From: Nocardioides halotolerans DSM 19273
GTDB taxonomy: Bacteria > Actinomycetota > Actinomycetes > Propionibacteriales > Nocardioidaceae
NCBI RefSeq assembly: GCF_000422805.1
Contig: NZ_KE383923.1
Coordinates: 257,296 to 321,295, forward strand
Reading direction: 5' to 3'
DNA: 64,000 nucleotides
How positions within the stretch are numbered: the first letter of the stretch is position 1; each line of letters begins with the position of its first letter. Shown in pieces: positions 8,487 to 17,024 of the stretch. The position numbers and the translations under genes are program-made. The notes under the pieces are model-generated. The model did not search any database. It had not been told where the DNA came from and saw nothing but the letters and a program-made list of their open reading frames with translations.

Positions 8487-8519
8487 GTACGATACCGTTT
8501 TCGTACTAAGTACGAAAAC
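8487..8519. promoter_or_regulatory. TetR operator palindrome
   Basis: Perfect inverted repeat GTTTTCGTAC-taa-GTACGAAAAC at 8497-8519 in the 48-bp spacer between the TetR gene and its divergent neighbour. An additional GTACGA half-site at 8487-8492 forms a second overlapping pair with TCGTAC at 8501-8506. Confidence 0.75.
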
Positions 8520-8533
8520 CTCCAGGAGACGCC

Positions 8534-9577
8534 ATGACCACCACCGCCCTTCCGACCTCCACCCACCCGGCTTCGACGATCCCCGCGACGATCCCCCCGA
8601 CGATGCGCGCGATCGTGCAGGACGGCTACGGCGACGCCGAGGTCCTCCGGCCCGCCGAGCGACCGGCCCCCCGCGCGTTGCGTGCCGAGGAGGTCCTGGT
8701 GCGCGTGCACGCCGCCGGCCTCGACCGCGGCACCTGGCACCTGATGACCGGGACGCCCTACGCCGTGCGCCTGGCGATGGGCCTTCGCCGGCCCCGGCAG
8801 CCGGTGCCCGGCCTCGACGTGTCCGGCACCGTCGTCGCGGTCGGCGCCGCGGTGACGGCGTTCGCGCCCGGCGACGAGGTCTACGGCATCGGCTCGGGCA
8901 CGTTCGCGGAGTACGCCGTCGCGAAGGCGGGCAAGCTGTCAGCCAAGCCGACGGGACTCACCCACCAGCAGGCGGCGACGGTGCCGATCTCGGCGATCAC
9001 CGCAGTGCAGGCGGTGTCGGACCTCGCCCGCGTGCGAGCCGGCCAGCGCGTGCTCGTCACCGGCGCCTCGGGCGGCGTCGGCAGCTACGCCGTGCAGATC
9101 GCGGTCGCCGCAGGCGCCGAGGTCACCGGCGTGTGCAGCGCGGCGAAGGCCGACCTGGTGCGGTCACTCGGCGCCACGCACGTCCTCGACTACGCCGTCG
9201 ACGACCTGGCCGCCGTCGCCGACCACTACGACGCGATCATCGACATCGCAGGCAACACGACGCTGTCCCGGCTGCGCAGGGCGCTGACGCCGACCGGCAC
9301 GGCCGTGCTGGTGGGCGGCGAGGACGCCGGCAAGCTCCTCGGGATGGGCCGCCAGCTGCGCGGGCTCGTCGTGTCGCTGTTCTCCCGGCAGCGGCTGACC
9401 CTGCGGCTGCCGAAGGAGGGCGCCGCCGACCTCGAGCGGCTGACCGCCCTCATCGACGCGGGCGACCTCACCCCGAGCGTCGGCGACACCTACCCGCTGG
9501 CCGACGCCGCGCAGGCGATGCGTGACCTCGTCGCCGGCCGGGTGCGCGGCAAGGTCGCGATCGTCGTCGGGGGCTAG
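8534..9577 (+). CDS. MDR-family NAD(P)-dependent oxidoreductase (zinc-independent)
   Basis: Medium-chain dehydrogenase/reductase of the quinone-oxidoreductase type, 347 aa, cytosolic. GroES-like N-domain with 'VHAAGLDRGTWHLMTG' (about 65-80) and no structural zinc Cys cluster. The NADPH-binding motif 'VLVTGASGGVGSYAVQ' lies at about 173-188. AGGAG six bases before the ATG. Divergent from the TetR gene, from which it is probably induced by an unknown ligand. The stop codon overlaps that of the convergent phospholipase D-like gene in a shared CTAG at 9574-9577. Confidence 0.87.
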   Translation: MTTTALPTSTHPASTIPATIPPTMRAIVQDGYGDAEVLRPAERPAPRALRAEEVLVRVHAAGLDRGTWHLMTGTPYAVRLAMGLRRPRQPVPGLDVSGTVVAVGAAVTAFAPGDEVYGIGSGTFAEYAVAKAGKLSAKPTGLTHQQAATVPISAITAVQAVSDLARVRAGQRVLVTGASGGVGSYAVQIAVAAGAEVTGVCSAAKADLVRSLGATHVLDYAVDDLAAVADHYDAIIDIAGNTTLSRLRRALTPTGTAVLVGGEDAGKLLGMGRQLRGLVVSLFSRQRLTLRLPKEGAADLERLTALIDAGDLTPSVGDTYPLADAAQAMRDLVAGRVRGKVAIVVGG

Positions 9578-11145
9578 AACTCGTCGCGCTTGCGCAGCGG
9601 CTTGGGGCGCCCGTCGGGGTCGTGCACGAGGAGGTAGTGGCCCAGCACCAGCGCCCGCTTCACCCGCCCCAGCTCGGGCGGCTTCAGGCGACGCAGCCGG
9701 CCCGGTGGGCGCGGGCCGACCCGCCCGTCGGCGTGCCACTGGTCGAGCGCGGCGGCGCAGTCGGCGTACGCCGCGAACATGCCGGCCGCGTCGGCGCAGT
9801 CGTCCAGGTCGTCCTGGGAGCGGTCGAGGTGCTCGGCGGCGAGGGCCAGGCGCAGGTCGCGCGCGTAGGCGCCCGCCGGGTCGAAGACGACGGCGGACAG
9901 CTCGGAGTCGTGGGTCCAGGAGCGCCGGTTGAAGTTGTCGGACCCGATCGTGGCCCAGGTGTCGTCGATGACGCAGGCCTTGGCGTGGACGTAGACCGGC
10001 GTGCCGGCGTGGTTCTCGACCCCGTAGATCGCCACCCGGTCCGGGGCGACCCTCGCCATCTCGAGCATCGCCCGCTGGCGCCCGAGGAGCTGGGCGGTGC
10101 GGTTGAACCCCTCGACGTCGGGGTGCATCGGCACGACGGCGATCACGTGCAGGTCGGGGTGGTCCTGGAGCGCCTGGGTGAAGACGCCGCCCACGTGGTC
10201 GCCCCAGAGGTACTGGTCCTCGACGTAGATCAGGTGGCGCGCCCGCGCGACGGCCTTGGTGTAGCCGCGCGCGACGCTGCGCTCGCCTCCGCGGGCGAAC
10301 GCGTAGTCGCGCCCGCGCCGGAGGTTGGGGTAGGTGCGCAGCAGCTGCACGACGTGGCCCGGCGAGTCGACGGGCGGGGGCGGCGGCGCCTGCTCGGGCA
10401 GCGGGTCCGGGCTCGTGTCGAGGCCGCGGAGGCGGTCGCGCAGCAGGATGACCGGGCTGCGCGACAGAGTCGTCGGGTCCTCCCAGCGCTCGCGGAACAC
10501 CGTCTCGACGTCGTGCACGGCCGGTCCCGTGATGGCTGCCTGCACGTCGTGCCACGGCGGGGTCGGGCCGTACTCCTCGGCGAGGTCGTCCTGCGCCTGA
10601 GGGTCGCCGCCGTGGTCGGCGTCGTCGCGGCGCGAGTGGCACAGGTCGATGCCCCCGACGTACGCGATGTCGCGCGACGGGTCGTCGCGGTGGCGGATGA
10701 CGACGAGCTTCTGGTGGTGCGAGCCTCCGGTGCGCACGCGCATGTCGAGGATCGCCTCGGCGCCGCGCTTCTGCAGGGTCCGGCCCAGGCGCAGGTTCTC
10801 GTCGGAGGTGAACCCGATCGCGCTGCTGTGCGAGCGCCAGACCAGCCCGCGCACGTCGACGCCCCGCTCGTCGGCGCGGCACAGCACCTCGGCGACCTCG
10901 CTGCCGGGCTCGCCGGTGAGGCGCTCGTCCGCGTCGCCCTGCCAGTCGGTGAAGAAGATCAGGTCGCCCTCGCGGGTCGCCTCGATCCGCTGGTACAGCT
11001 CGGCGAAGTACGTCGCGCCGTGGATCAGCGGCCGGACCAGGTTGCCCTCCGACCAGGCCTCATCGCCCGGGTGCCGATCGTCGAGCCGGGTCGCCGGGTT
11101 GCCGCGCTCGGACTGCGTGAGCAGCCAGTCGCTGGGACCGGTCAC
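9574..11145 (-). CDS. Phospholipase D-like / cardiolipin-synthase-type protein
   Basis: Protein of 523 aa with two HKD motifs: 'HHQKLVVIRHRDD' (H144, K146) and 'VHAKACVIDDTWATIGSDNF' in the C-terminal half, the pair that forms one active site for phosphodiester transfer. There is no signal peptide and no obvious membrane segment, so it is either cytosolic or peripheral; the substrate could be phospholipid or nucleic acid. GTG start. Its start is coupled to the preceding PPOX-fold gene: the stop TGA (11147-11149) is one base before the GTG. Convergent overlap with the MDR gene. Confidence 0.85.
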   Translation of the reverse strand: MTGPSDWLLTQSERGNPATRLDDRHPGDEAWSEGNLVRPLIHGATYFAELYQRIEATREGDLIFFTDWQGDADERLTGEPGSEVAEVLCRADERGVDVRGLVWRSHSSAIGFTSDENLRLGRTLQKRGAEAILDMRVRTGGSHHQKLVVIRHRDDPSRDIAYVGGIDLCHSRRDDADHGGDPQAQDDLAEEYGPTPPWHDVQAAITGPAVHDVETVFRERWEDPTTLSRSPVILLRDRLRGLDTSPDPLPEQAPPPPPVDSPGHVVQLLRTYPNLRRGRDYAFARGGERSVARGYTKAVARARHLIYVEDQYLWGDHVGGVFTQALQDHPDLHVIAVVPMHPDVEGFNRTAQLLGRQRAMLEMARVAPDRVAIYGVENHAGTPVYVHAKACVIDDTWATIGSDNFNRRSWTHDSELSAVVFDPAGAYARDLRLALAAEHLDRSQDDLDDCADAAGMFAAYADCAAALDQWHADGRVGPRPPGRLRRLKPPELGRVKRALVLGHYLLVHDPDGRPKPLRKRDEF

Positions 11146-11146
11146 C

Positions 11147-11641
11147 TCAGAGGTCGGCCGTCCCGTGCTCTGCGTCGTACGTCGCCCCGGTGAGCTTGGT
11201 CTTGGCGAAGCTCAGCAGGGAGGCCACCTTGCCGCCGGGCGAGTCCCAGTACTCCCCGCCCTCGGCGTCGACGCGGATCAGCGTGGCGTTGTCGTCCTCC
11301 GGGCCGCCGGGGAGCCAGGCCTCGGCGAAGGTGTTCCAGAGCTCCTCGAGCTTGGCGCGGTCGTCGACGACGGTGGCTGTCCCGTGGATCGACACCCACG
11401 CGTCGCGGCTGGAGAACGTCAGACCGACGTGCGGCCGCGCGGAGAGGTTGGCGACGTGACGGGTGTCGCGCGCGGTGATGAACCACAGCTCCGCCGACGG
11501 CTCCACCTCCTGCCGGGCCATCGGCACGGCCTCGAGCGTGCCGTCCTCGGAGGTCGTGGTGAACATGGCGACGTACATGTCGCGCATGAGCTCGACGAGC
11601 TTGGCGCGGTCGTCGGTGTCGGGCTGGGTGGTGTCGGTCAT
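11147..11641 (-). CDS. Pyridoxamine 5'-phosphate oxidase-fold protein (general stress protein 26 type)
   Basis: Split-barrel flavin-binding protein of 164 aa. Key stretches are 'AMFTTTSEDGTLEAVPMARQ' (about 25-45), 'ELWFITARDTRHVANL' and 'HVGLTFSSRDAWVSIHGTA', typical of GSP26/YzzA-type members, with cofactor likely FMN or F420. ATG 11641; everything upstream in frame belongs to the next gene's shadow. First gene of a two-gene unit with the phospholipase D-like gene. Physiological role unknown, often stress-linked in this family. Confidence 0.85.
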   Translation of the reverse strand: MTDTTQPDTDDRAKLVELMRDMYVAMFTTTSEDGTLEAVPMARQEVEPSAELWFITARDTRHVANLSARPHVGLTFSSRDAWVSIHGTATVVDDRAKLEELWNTFAEAWLPGGPEDDNATLIRVDAEGGEYWDSPGGKVASLLSFAKTKLTGATYDAEHGTADL

Positions 11642-11670
11642 GGCGGGGCGGTACCCGCAGCGCGCGCGGG

Positions 11671-12399
11671 TCAGGCAGCGACGGCGAGCGCCGGCTGGGG
11701 AGCGCCGACCAGGCCCTCCTTGCGCGCGACGAGGACGGCCGCGCCGATCGTGACCGCGACGGCCAGCAGGTTGGCCGCGGGCATGGAGATGCTCTTGACG
11801 AGCACGAACGTGTCGAGCGAGAGCGAGCTCAGCGCCCAGAACATCGCGGCGGCCTTGGCCAGGCAGACGACAGCCCACATCGCCGTGAGGTGCCAGAACA
11901 GCCTGCGCAGCCGCGGCCGCAGCGACAGCTCGGCGTCCATCGGGTAGAAGTCGCCGGCCAGCCGGGCGACCAGCGGGCGCGCGGTCGCGAGGGAGAGCAG
12001 GAACGCCGCGGCCACCACGCTGTCGGTGATGATCGGCTGGAGGAAGTAGAAGAACGTGCTGTGCGCGACCAGCGCGATCACGGTCCGCCCGGTGAGCACC
12101 GCCGAGGTCAGCACGAGCAGCCCCGACGTACGCCGTCCGGTCGCGGCGCGCCAGGCGATCGCGCCGTAGGACCACGCCATCGCCACCAGCATCGCCGGCC
12201 ACACGCCGGCCAGCTCGTAGGCGGCCAGGAACAGCACCGCCGGCACCACGCAGGCGACCGTCAGGCTGACGCTGAGCCGGCGCAGCACGGTCCGCAGGCG
12301 CGGTCGCGTCGCCGGGAGGGCGTCATGCGTGGGCAGCGGCTGCACGAGGAGGTGGGTACCCGATCTGGCCCGCTCGAGCGGCCTGGAGGACGAGGACAC
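11671..12399 (-). CDS. VC0807-type integral membrane protein
   Basis: Membrane protein of 242 aa with about five to six hydrophobic segments (about 43-65, 66-85, 95-115, 122-145, 175-200, 210-230). The pattern 'FFYFLQPIITDSVVAAAFLL', then 'DFYPMDAELSLRPRLRRLFW', matches the VC0807 family of uncharacterised inner-membrane proteins. It lies 29 bp before the PPOX gene on the same strand, so it could be the first gene of that operon. Function unknown. Confidence 0.7.
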   Translation of the reverse strand: MSSSSRPLERARSGTHLLVQPLPTHDALPATRPRLRTVLRRLSVSLTVACVVPAVLFLAAYELAGVWPAMLVAMAWSYGAIAWRAATGRRTSGLLVLTSAVLTGRTVIALVAHSTFFYFLQPIITDSVVAAAFLLSLATARPLVARLAGDFYPMDAELSLRPRLRRLFWHLTAMWAVVCLAKAAAMFWALSSLSLDTFVLVKSISMPAANLLAVAVTIGAAVLVARKEGLVGAPQPALAVAA

Positions 12400-12459
12400 G
12401 CCGATCGACGGCGTGCGCTCGACAGTACGGCAGACCCTCCACCGGAGCGAATGCCCCGG

Positions 12460-13725
12460 TCAGGACGCCAGCGCGAGCTCGATGACCGGGCCGCGGTAGA
12501 GCTCGCACGAGAGATCGGGGCGGCGCACCCGACGGGTGCCCGTGTGGTCGACGAGGTAGAAGGCACCGTGCCGGTCGCGCCAGACGTAGATGCCCGGGAA
12601 GGGCTGCCGGACCTCCATGGGGCCATGGGTCTTGATGCGGTGGTGGGTCTGGGTCATCGGCCCGTAGTTGCCCACGCCCGACTCACCACCCTCGTCGAAC
12701 GGGACGGTGTGGTCGACCTGCTGCTTGCGCGACAGGCTGGAGGCGAAGGGGAAGGTGTCGGCCGGCGTCATCAGATGCACGGCCTGCCTATGTCGGTCGG
12801 GGATCTCGTAGGAGTCGACCGGCGCCTGGCCCGCCAGGTCGATCACCGGCATGACCTTGAACCGCCCTCGCGGCCCGAGGACGCGGGTGACCCAGGCTTC
12901 GGTGACCGGGCCGTGGCCCTCCAGGCGCGCGACACCGGTGGCGTCGGGCCCGGCGTAGGCGTGGAGGTAGAGGTGGACCTGGGGCGCCAGGTCGTCGACG
13001 GAGGCCGCGGGCTCGTCGGTCGGGGTGACGAGCATCCGGACGGCCTGGACGCGCCGTTGGTCCTCGTCGTCGATCTCCTCGACGAGGGTGGCGGCGAGCG
13101 CGCTGACCGCGGCCTCCACCTGGTCGATGGTCGGCAGGTCGGCACGGACCATGAACGTGCCCATGCCGTTGCCCTGCTGGCGGAGCTTCCTCGCGAACGT
13201 CGCCTCGCTCGCGGCCTCCTCCCTCGACCGGGCGGCCTCGGGGTCGGCCTGCGCGACCTTGGCCTCGACCAGCACCTCGAACCGCGACCACGGGATCCGG
13301 CCGTCCGCCGATTGCGCGACGGCGCGGTCGACGTAGGCGGCCTGCTCCACGGTCAGCTCGCGGGTCTTGGCACAGACGTGTCGCGCGTAGGAGGCACGGA
13401 CCTCGCCCGTCTCGACGCGCCGCCACAGCTCCGGATGCCGGTGGCGCAGGTCGAGCGCGTCGGCCATCAGCTGCGCGGCGGCGTACGTCGTCCGCCCGAT
13501 CCGCAAGCCCAGTTCCGCGGCCGCGAACTCGCACACCTCCGGCGTGCCCGGGCCGCCCAGCTGTCGAGCCTTCTCGCGGCCCGGTTTGGCCGACTCCGTC
13601 GGGTCGAGCCGCCCGGGCGCGTGCACGACGGCCCACTGGTAGGCGATCCGCAGCAGCCCCACCTCGGCCTGCCGCGCGGTCTCGGCGCACAGGTCAGCCG
13701 CAGCGAGGAGCTCCGCCTCGCTCAT
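12460..13725 (-). CDS. DUF222 / HNH endonuclease-signature protein (13E12-repeat family)
   Basis: About 421 aa. DUF222 spans roughly residues 10-280, and the C-terminal HNH motif is 'VDHTVPFDEGGESGVGNYG' followed by 'THHRIKTHG' at about residues 335-370. The family is repeated many times in actinobacterial genomes; some members are intein- or mobile-element-like, but function is mostly unknown. Start uncertain: ATG 13725 begins 'SEAELLAAADL'; TTG 13764 and GTG 13752 are in-frame alternatives. No inverted repeats or flanking mobile genes were seen. Confidence 0.82.
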   Translation of the reverse strand: MSEAELLAAADLCAETARQAEVGLLRIAYQWAVVHAPGRLDPTESAKPGREKARQLGGPGTPEVCEFAAAELGLRIGRTTYAAAQLMADALDLRHRHPELWRRVETGEVRASYARHVCAKTRELTVEQAAYVDRAVAQSADGRIPWSRFEVLVEAKVAQADPEAARSREEAASEATFARKLRQQGNGMGTFMVRADLPTIDQVEAAVSALAATLVEEIDDEDQRRVQAVRMLVTPTDEPAASVDDLAPQVHLYLHAYAGPDATGVARLEGHGPVTEAWVTRVLGPRGRFKVMPVIDLAGQAPVDSYEIPDRHRQAVHLMTPADTFPFASSLSRKQQVDHTVPFDEGGESGVGNYGPMTQTHHRIKTHGPMEVRQPFPGIYVWRDRHGAFYLVDHTGTRRVRRPDLSCELYRGPVIELALAS

Positions 13726-14031
13726 CGACTCCAACCCCTGTGTCCCGAGCACGAAACCAGTCAAGCAGTGACCGCCGACAGTGCTGCCCGCCGCCGTGAA
13801 GCAGCTGTGGATGGCCGTGGTCGGGTCCCGAGCAGGTCTTCCGCGCCACGCGCCGCAGTCCTGGTTGGCGGTCTAGCCGCCTGGACTTCGCCGAGATCCG
13901 GCGAGCCGGACATTTGTGGCCTTCCGCCGCGAAAGACGCGGCATGATCCTGATCGAGGCACGGCCCGTCTCCCTCGTTCGGCGTACTCGCCCGAACGGCC
14001 GGCGTCGCTCCTCAGCGGCAAGAATGGCCCC

Positions 14032-14541
14032 ATGCCCGAGCTGCAGCCCCTGCGCGCAGATCACGCGACGGCGATCCTGGCGTTCGAGGGCGAGAACCGG
14101 GCGTTCTTCGCGCGGTCGATCACGGACCGCGGCGAGGAGTTCTTCGAGCACTTCGACGAGCGGCACCGCGAGCGGCTGGCCGAGCAGGTGGAGGGCACCG
14201 GCGCCTACTACGTGCTCGTCGAGGACGACGGGTCGGTCGTGGGGCGGTTCAACCTGATCATCCACGACCAGGGCGTGGCGGAGCTGGGCTACCGCCTCGC
14301 CGAGCGCGCCACGGGCCGGGGGCTGGCGACGGCGGCGGTGCTCGAGGTGTGCGCGTACGCCGCCGGCCGGCACGGGCTGACGACCCTGCGCGCGGCCACG
14401 TCGCACGACAACGTCGCGTCGCAGCGGGTGCTGCTCAGGGCGGGCTTCGTCGAGACCGGACCGGCCGACCCGTCGGAGATCGGCAGGAAGCAGGGCTCGT
14501 GGTACGAGCTCGACGTCAGCCGAGGCGGCGCAGGGCGCTGA
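14032..14541 (+). CDS. GNAT family N-acetyltransferase
   Basis: Acyltransferase of 169 aa, RimJ/RimL-like. Motif A is '[20 protein letters not shown]' (about residues 88-108), the acetyl-CoA pyrophosphate loop being R-x-x-G-x-G/A variant 'ATGRGLA'. The C-terminal '[18 protein letters not shown]' is the standard GNAT motif B. The acceptor substrate is not evident. The weak upstream ribosome site makes the ATG at 14032 likely but not certain. The 3' end overlaps by 26 bp with the convergent flavoprotein gene. Confidence 0.87.
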   Translation: MPELQPLRADHATAILAFEGENRAFFARSITDRGEEFFEHFDERHRERLAEQVEGTGAYYVLVEDDGSVVGRFNLIIHDQGVAELGYRLAERATGRGLATAAVLEVCAYAAGRHGLTTLRAATSHDNVASQRVLLRAGFVETGPADPSEIGRKQGSWYELDVSRGGAGR

Positions 14542-15736
14542 CGTGACCGGGCTCCAGCTCGTCGAGCGAGCGGACGCCCAGCAGCCGCATCGTGCGCTCG
14601 ACCTGGCCGCGCAGGATCTCGATGGCACGGTCGACACCGGGGCGGCCGCCGGCCATCAGGCCGTAGAGGTAGGCCCGGCCGACCAGCGTGAACCGCGCGC
14701 CGTGCGCGATCGCCGCGACGACGTCCTGGCCCGACATGATGCCCGTGTCGAGGTGCACCTCGAGGTCCGCGCCAACCTCCTTCACCACCGACGGCAGCAG
14801 GTGGAGGGGCACCGGCGCGCGGTCGAGCTGGCGGCCGCCGTGGTTGCTCAGGATGATCGCGTCGACGCCGAGCTCGGCGAGGCGTACGGCGTCGTCGACG
14901 GTCTGCACGCCCTTGACCGAGACCTTGCCCGGCCACTGCTCCTTGATCCAGGCGAGGTCCTCGAAGGTGACCGTCGGGTCGAACATCGTGTCCAGCAGCT
15001 CGGCCACCGTGCCCGACCACGCGTCGAGCGACGCGAACGCCAGCGGCTCGGTGGTGAGGAAGTTGAACCACCACGCCGGCCTCGGGATCGCGTTGGCGAT
15101 GGTGCGCGGGGTGAGCGTGGGCGGGATCGTCATCCCGTTGCGCACGTCGCGCAGTCGCGCCCCGGCGACTGGCACGTCGACGGTGACGAGCAGCGTGTCG
15201 AACCCCGCCCTCGCGGCCCGCTCGACCAGCGCCATGGAGCGGTCGCGGTCCTTCCACATGTAGAGCTGGAACCACTTCCGCGCCCCTGGCGCGGCGGCCG
15301 CGACGTCCTCGATGGACGTCGTGCCCATCGTGGAGAGGCTGAAGGGGATGCCGGCCGCCTCGGCCGCCGTCACGCCCGCGACCTCGCCCTCGGTCTGCAT
15401 CATCCGGGTGAAGCCGGTCGGCGCGATCCCGAACGGCAGCGCCGAGCGCTGCCCCAGCACCTCGCGGCCGGTGTCCACCTCCGAGACGTCGCGGAGGATG
15501 GCGGGGTGGAACTCCACGTCGGCGAACGCCTGCCGGGCGCGCGCCAGCGAGACCTCGCCGTCGGCCGCGCCGTCGGTGTAGTCGAACGCGGCCCTCGGCG
15601 TACGCCGCCGCGCGATCCGCCGCAGGTCCTCGATCGTCAGCGCCGCCGCCAGCCGGCGCTCGCGCGGTGAGAGCACCGGCTTCTTGAACCTGAGCAGCGG
15701 AGCCAGGTCCTGGGCCTTCGGCAGCTGTCGCTTCAC
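14516..15736 (-). CDS. lldD: FMN-dependent alpha-hydroxy-acid dehydrogenase (L-lactate dehydrogenase type)
   Basis: TIM-barrel flavoenzyme of 406 aa oxidising L-lactate or another 2-hydroxy acid. Visible features: '[18 protein letters not shown]' (FMN-binding start, about 105-122), '[11 protein letters not shown]' (about 160), catalytic His in '[11 protein letters not shown]' (about 300), and the phosphate-binding end '[14 protein letters not shown]'. Length is typical of LldD; mycobacterial-type homologues sit in the same size class. The symbol is a best guess because mandelate and glycolate oxidases look alike. A hairpin at 15758-15797 separates it from the upstream gene, so it probably has its own promoter. 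Confidence 0.82.
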   Translation of the reverse strand: MKRQLPKAQDLAPLLRFKKPVLSPRERRLAAALTIEDLRRIARRRTPRAAFDYTDGAADGEVSLARARQAFADVEFHPAILRDVSEVDTGREVLGQRSALPFGIAPTGFTRMMQTEGEVAGVTAAEAAGIPFSLSTMGTTSIEDVAAAAPGARKWFQLYMWKDRDRSMALVERAARAGFDTLLVTVDVPVAGARLRDVRNGMTIPPTLTPRTIANAIPRPAWWFNFLTTEPLAFASLDAWSGTVAELLDTMFDPTVTFEDLAWIKEQWPGKVSVKGVQTVDDAVRLAELGVDAIILSNHGGRQLDRAPVPLHLLPSVVKEVGADLEVHLDTGIMSGQDVVAAIAHGARFTLVGRAYLYGLMAGGRPGVDRAIEILRGQVERTMRLLGVRSLDELEPGHVSALRRLG

Positions 15737-15757
15737 CCGGCCATCGTCGCAAACGGC

Positions 15758-15797
15758 CCACGGGCTGCCGGTCCGGTGAGGGACCGACAGCCCGTGG
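15758..15797 (-). terminator. Terminator hairpin
   Basis: Arms 15758-15774 and 15781-15797 (ccacgggctgccggtcc and ggaccgacagcccgtgg) pair over 17 positions with one mismatch around a 6-nt loop. It follows the stop of the gene ending at 15860 on the minus strand and precedes the start of the flavoprotein gene. Confidence 0.65.
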
Positions 15798-15816
15798 CCG
15801 TCGTGCGGTGCTGCGT

Positions 15817-15861
15817 GGGTGCTGCAGCGTCGGGTGCTGCAGCGTCGGGTGCTACAGCGTC
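15817..15861. repeat. Three 15-bp tandem repeats at a gene end
   Basis: Three units of gggtgctgcagcgtc (the third with one change) run into the stop codon of the Ig-like secreted protein. They lie just before its terminator. Confidence 0.75.
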
Positions 15862-16729
15862 ACTTGGTGACCTTGACCTTGATGGCCTTGCTCACGCCCT
15901 TGTCGGTGAAGCCGTCGCCCTTGTAGGAGACGGTCAGCGAGTGGGTGCCCACCTTGAGGCCCTTGACCTTCACGGTGAACTTGCCGTTCTTGATCTTGGC
16001 CGTGCCGACCTTCTTCTTGCCGTCCTTGACGATGACCTTGCCGGTGACGGCCTCGCCGCCGGTCTTGGAGTAGTCGTTGGACACCTTGCCCTTGACGGTG
16101 ACGACCTTGCCGACCTTGGCCGACTTCGGGGCCTTGGCCTTGATCTGCACCGGCTGCTTGCTCAGCGTGATCGAGGCGATCGTGGACGGCGCGGCCGAGG
16201 TGCAGGTGGCGCTCGCCGGGAAGGGGTTGCCGTTGACCGTCGGGATCAGCGTGAACTGCTTGGGCATGTTGACCGCGTAGGTCCCGGCCTCGGGCAGGGT
16301 GAACGCCGCGTTGGAGCCGGAGCCGCTCAGCGTGACCGAGGTGTCGGGGTTGGTCGTGGCGGTGCCCCAGGTGACCGGAGCCGGCGCGACCTTGTCGCCG
16401 AAGGCGGTGCCGAAGTCGGTCGACTTGGCGCCGTTGATGCCGAGGCCGGTGAGCGTCGGAGCGATGGTCGCCGGTGCGGTCAGCGTCGAGGTGAACGACA
16501 GCAGACCGGCCGGGACCGGGTAGCCCGCGGGTGCCGTGGCCGGGATCAGCGGGACGGTGACCGAGACCGGGAAGGTGTCGGTGAAGACACCGGGCACCGA
16601 GCAGGTGTAGTTGGTCGTGGCAGTGGCCGCCGAGGCCGACGTGGTCGTGACACCGACGAGGCCTGCGGTCGCCAGCGCAGCGCTGACGCCTCCCACGGCC
16701 ACGCGCGATGCGATACGGGCAAAGTTCAT
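15860..16729 (-). CDS. Secreted protein with C-terminal Ig-like (Big_3/5-type) domain
   Basis: Exported protein of 289 aa. Signal peptide 1-34 with 'GGVSAALATAGLVGV' core and 'ASA-A' cleavage. Residues 40-190 are a Ser/Thr/Ala/Pro-rich domain with few cysteines (two, possibly a disulfide), of unknown fold. Residues 195-289 form a Lys/Val-rich bacterial Ig-like domain ('AKVGKVVTVKGKVSND', 'GTHSLTVSYKGDGF'). ATG 16729 has GAAAGG nine bases upstream. A cell-surface or adhesin-like role is possible but unsupported. Divergent from the desaturase across 295 bp. Confidence 0.75.
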   Translation of the reverse strand: MNFARIASRVAVGGVSAALATAGLVGVTTTSASAATATTNYTCSVPGVFTDTFPVSVTVPLIPATAPAGYPVPAGLLSFTSTLTAPATIAPTLTGLGINGAKSTDFGTAFGDKVAPAPVTWGTATTNPDTSVTLSGSGSNAAFTLPEAGTYAVNMPKQFTLIPTVNGNPFPASATCTSAAPSTIASITLSKQPVQIKAKAPKSAKVGKVVTVKGKVSNDYSKTGGEAVTGKVIVKDGKKKVGTAKIKNGKFTVKVKGLKVGTHSLTVSYKGDGFTDKGVSKAIKVKVTK

Positions 16730-17024
16730 TTGGACATGCCTTTCGGTGAATGACGAGGTTGAGCGTCGCGGTACCACTCCCTGACCGCGATCTCCGCGAT
16801 GGTACGCACATGGGCAAATGGAGCGACAGGGCCCTCGACTCCGAGGTTCGGGTACTTCGGCCTCTGTTTCAGGGTCGGACCGGCGTGAGACCGGGGTGCG
16901 AACGGGTACCAGCCCACCGAGCGTGCTGAATGGCCCCCGTTGTCCGTCTCTGCCATGCTCGGGTCCAGTCATCGCGCTCCCCCGAGGATGGCGATCCCCA
17001 AACGCCCCCCACCACGGAGGACGC

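Noticed and set aside
9622..11193. 523-codon plus-strand frame
   Set aside because: Complement of the phospholipase D-like gene, whose HKD motifs identify the coding strand.
12460..13725. DUF222-HNH gene as part of a mobile element
   Set aside because: No transposase, integrase or flanking repeats were seen; such genes are common single units in actinobacteria.
13761..14033. 90-codon minus-strand ORF between the HNH and GNAT genes
   Set aside because: Arg/Gly/Pro-rich, no ribosome site or family; the 306-bp spacer (13726-14031) otherwise shows no clear feature.
11890..14541. 883-codon plus-strand frame
   Set aside because: Antisense to the VC0807-type and DUF222-HNH genes; only its last 169 codons (from 14032) are real, as the GNAT gene.
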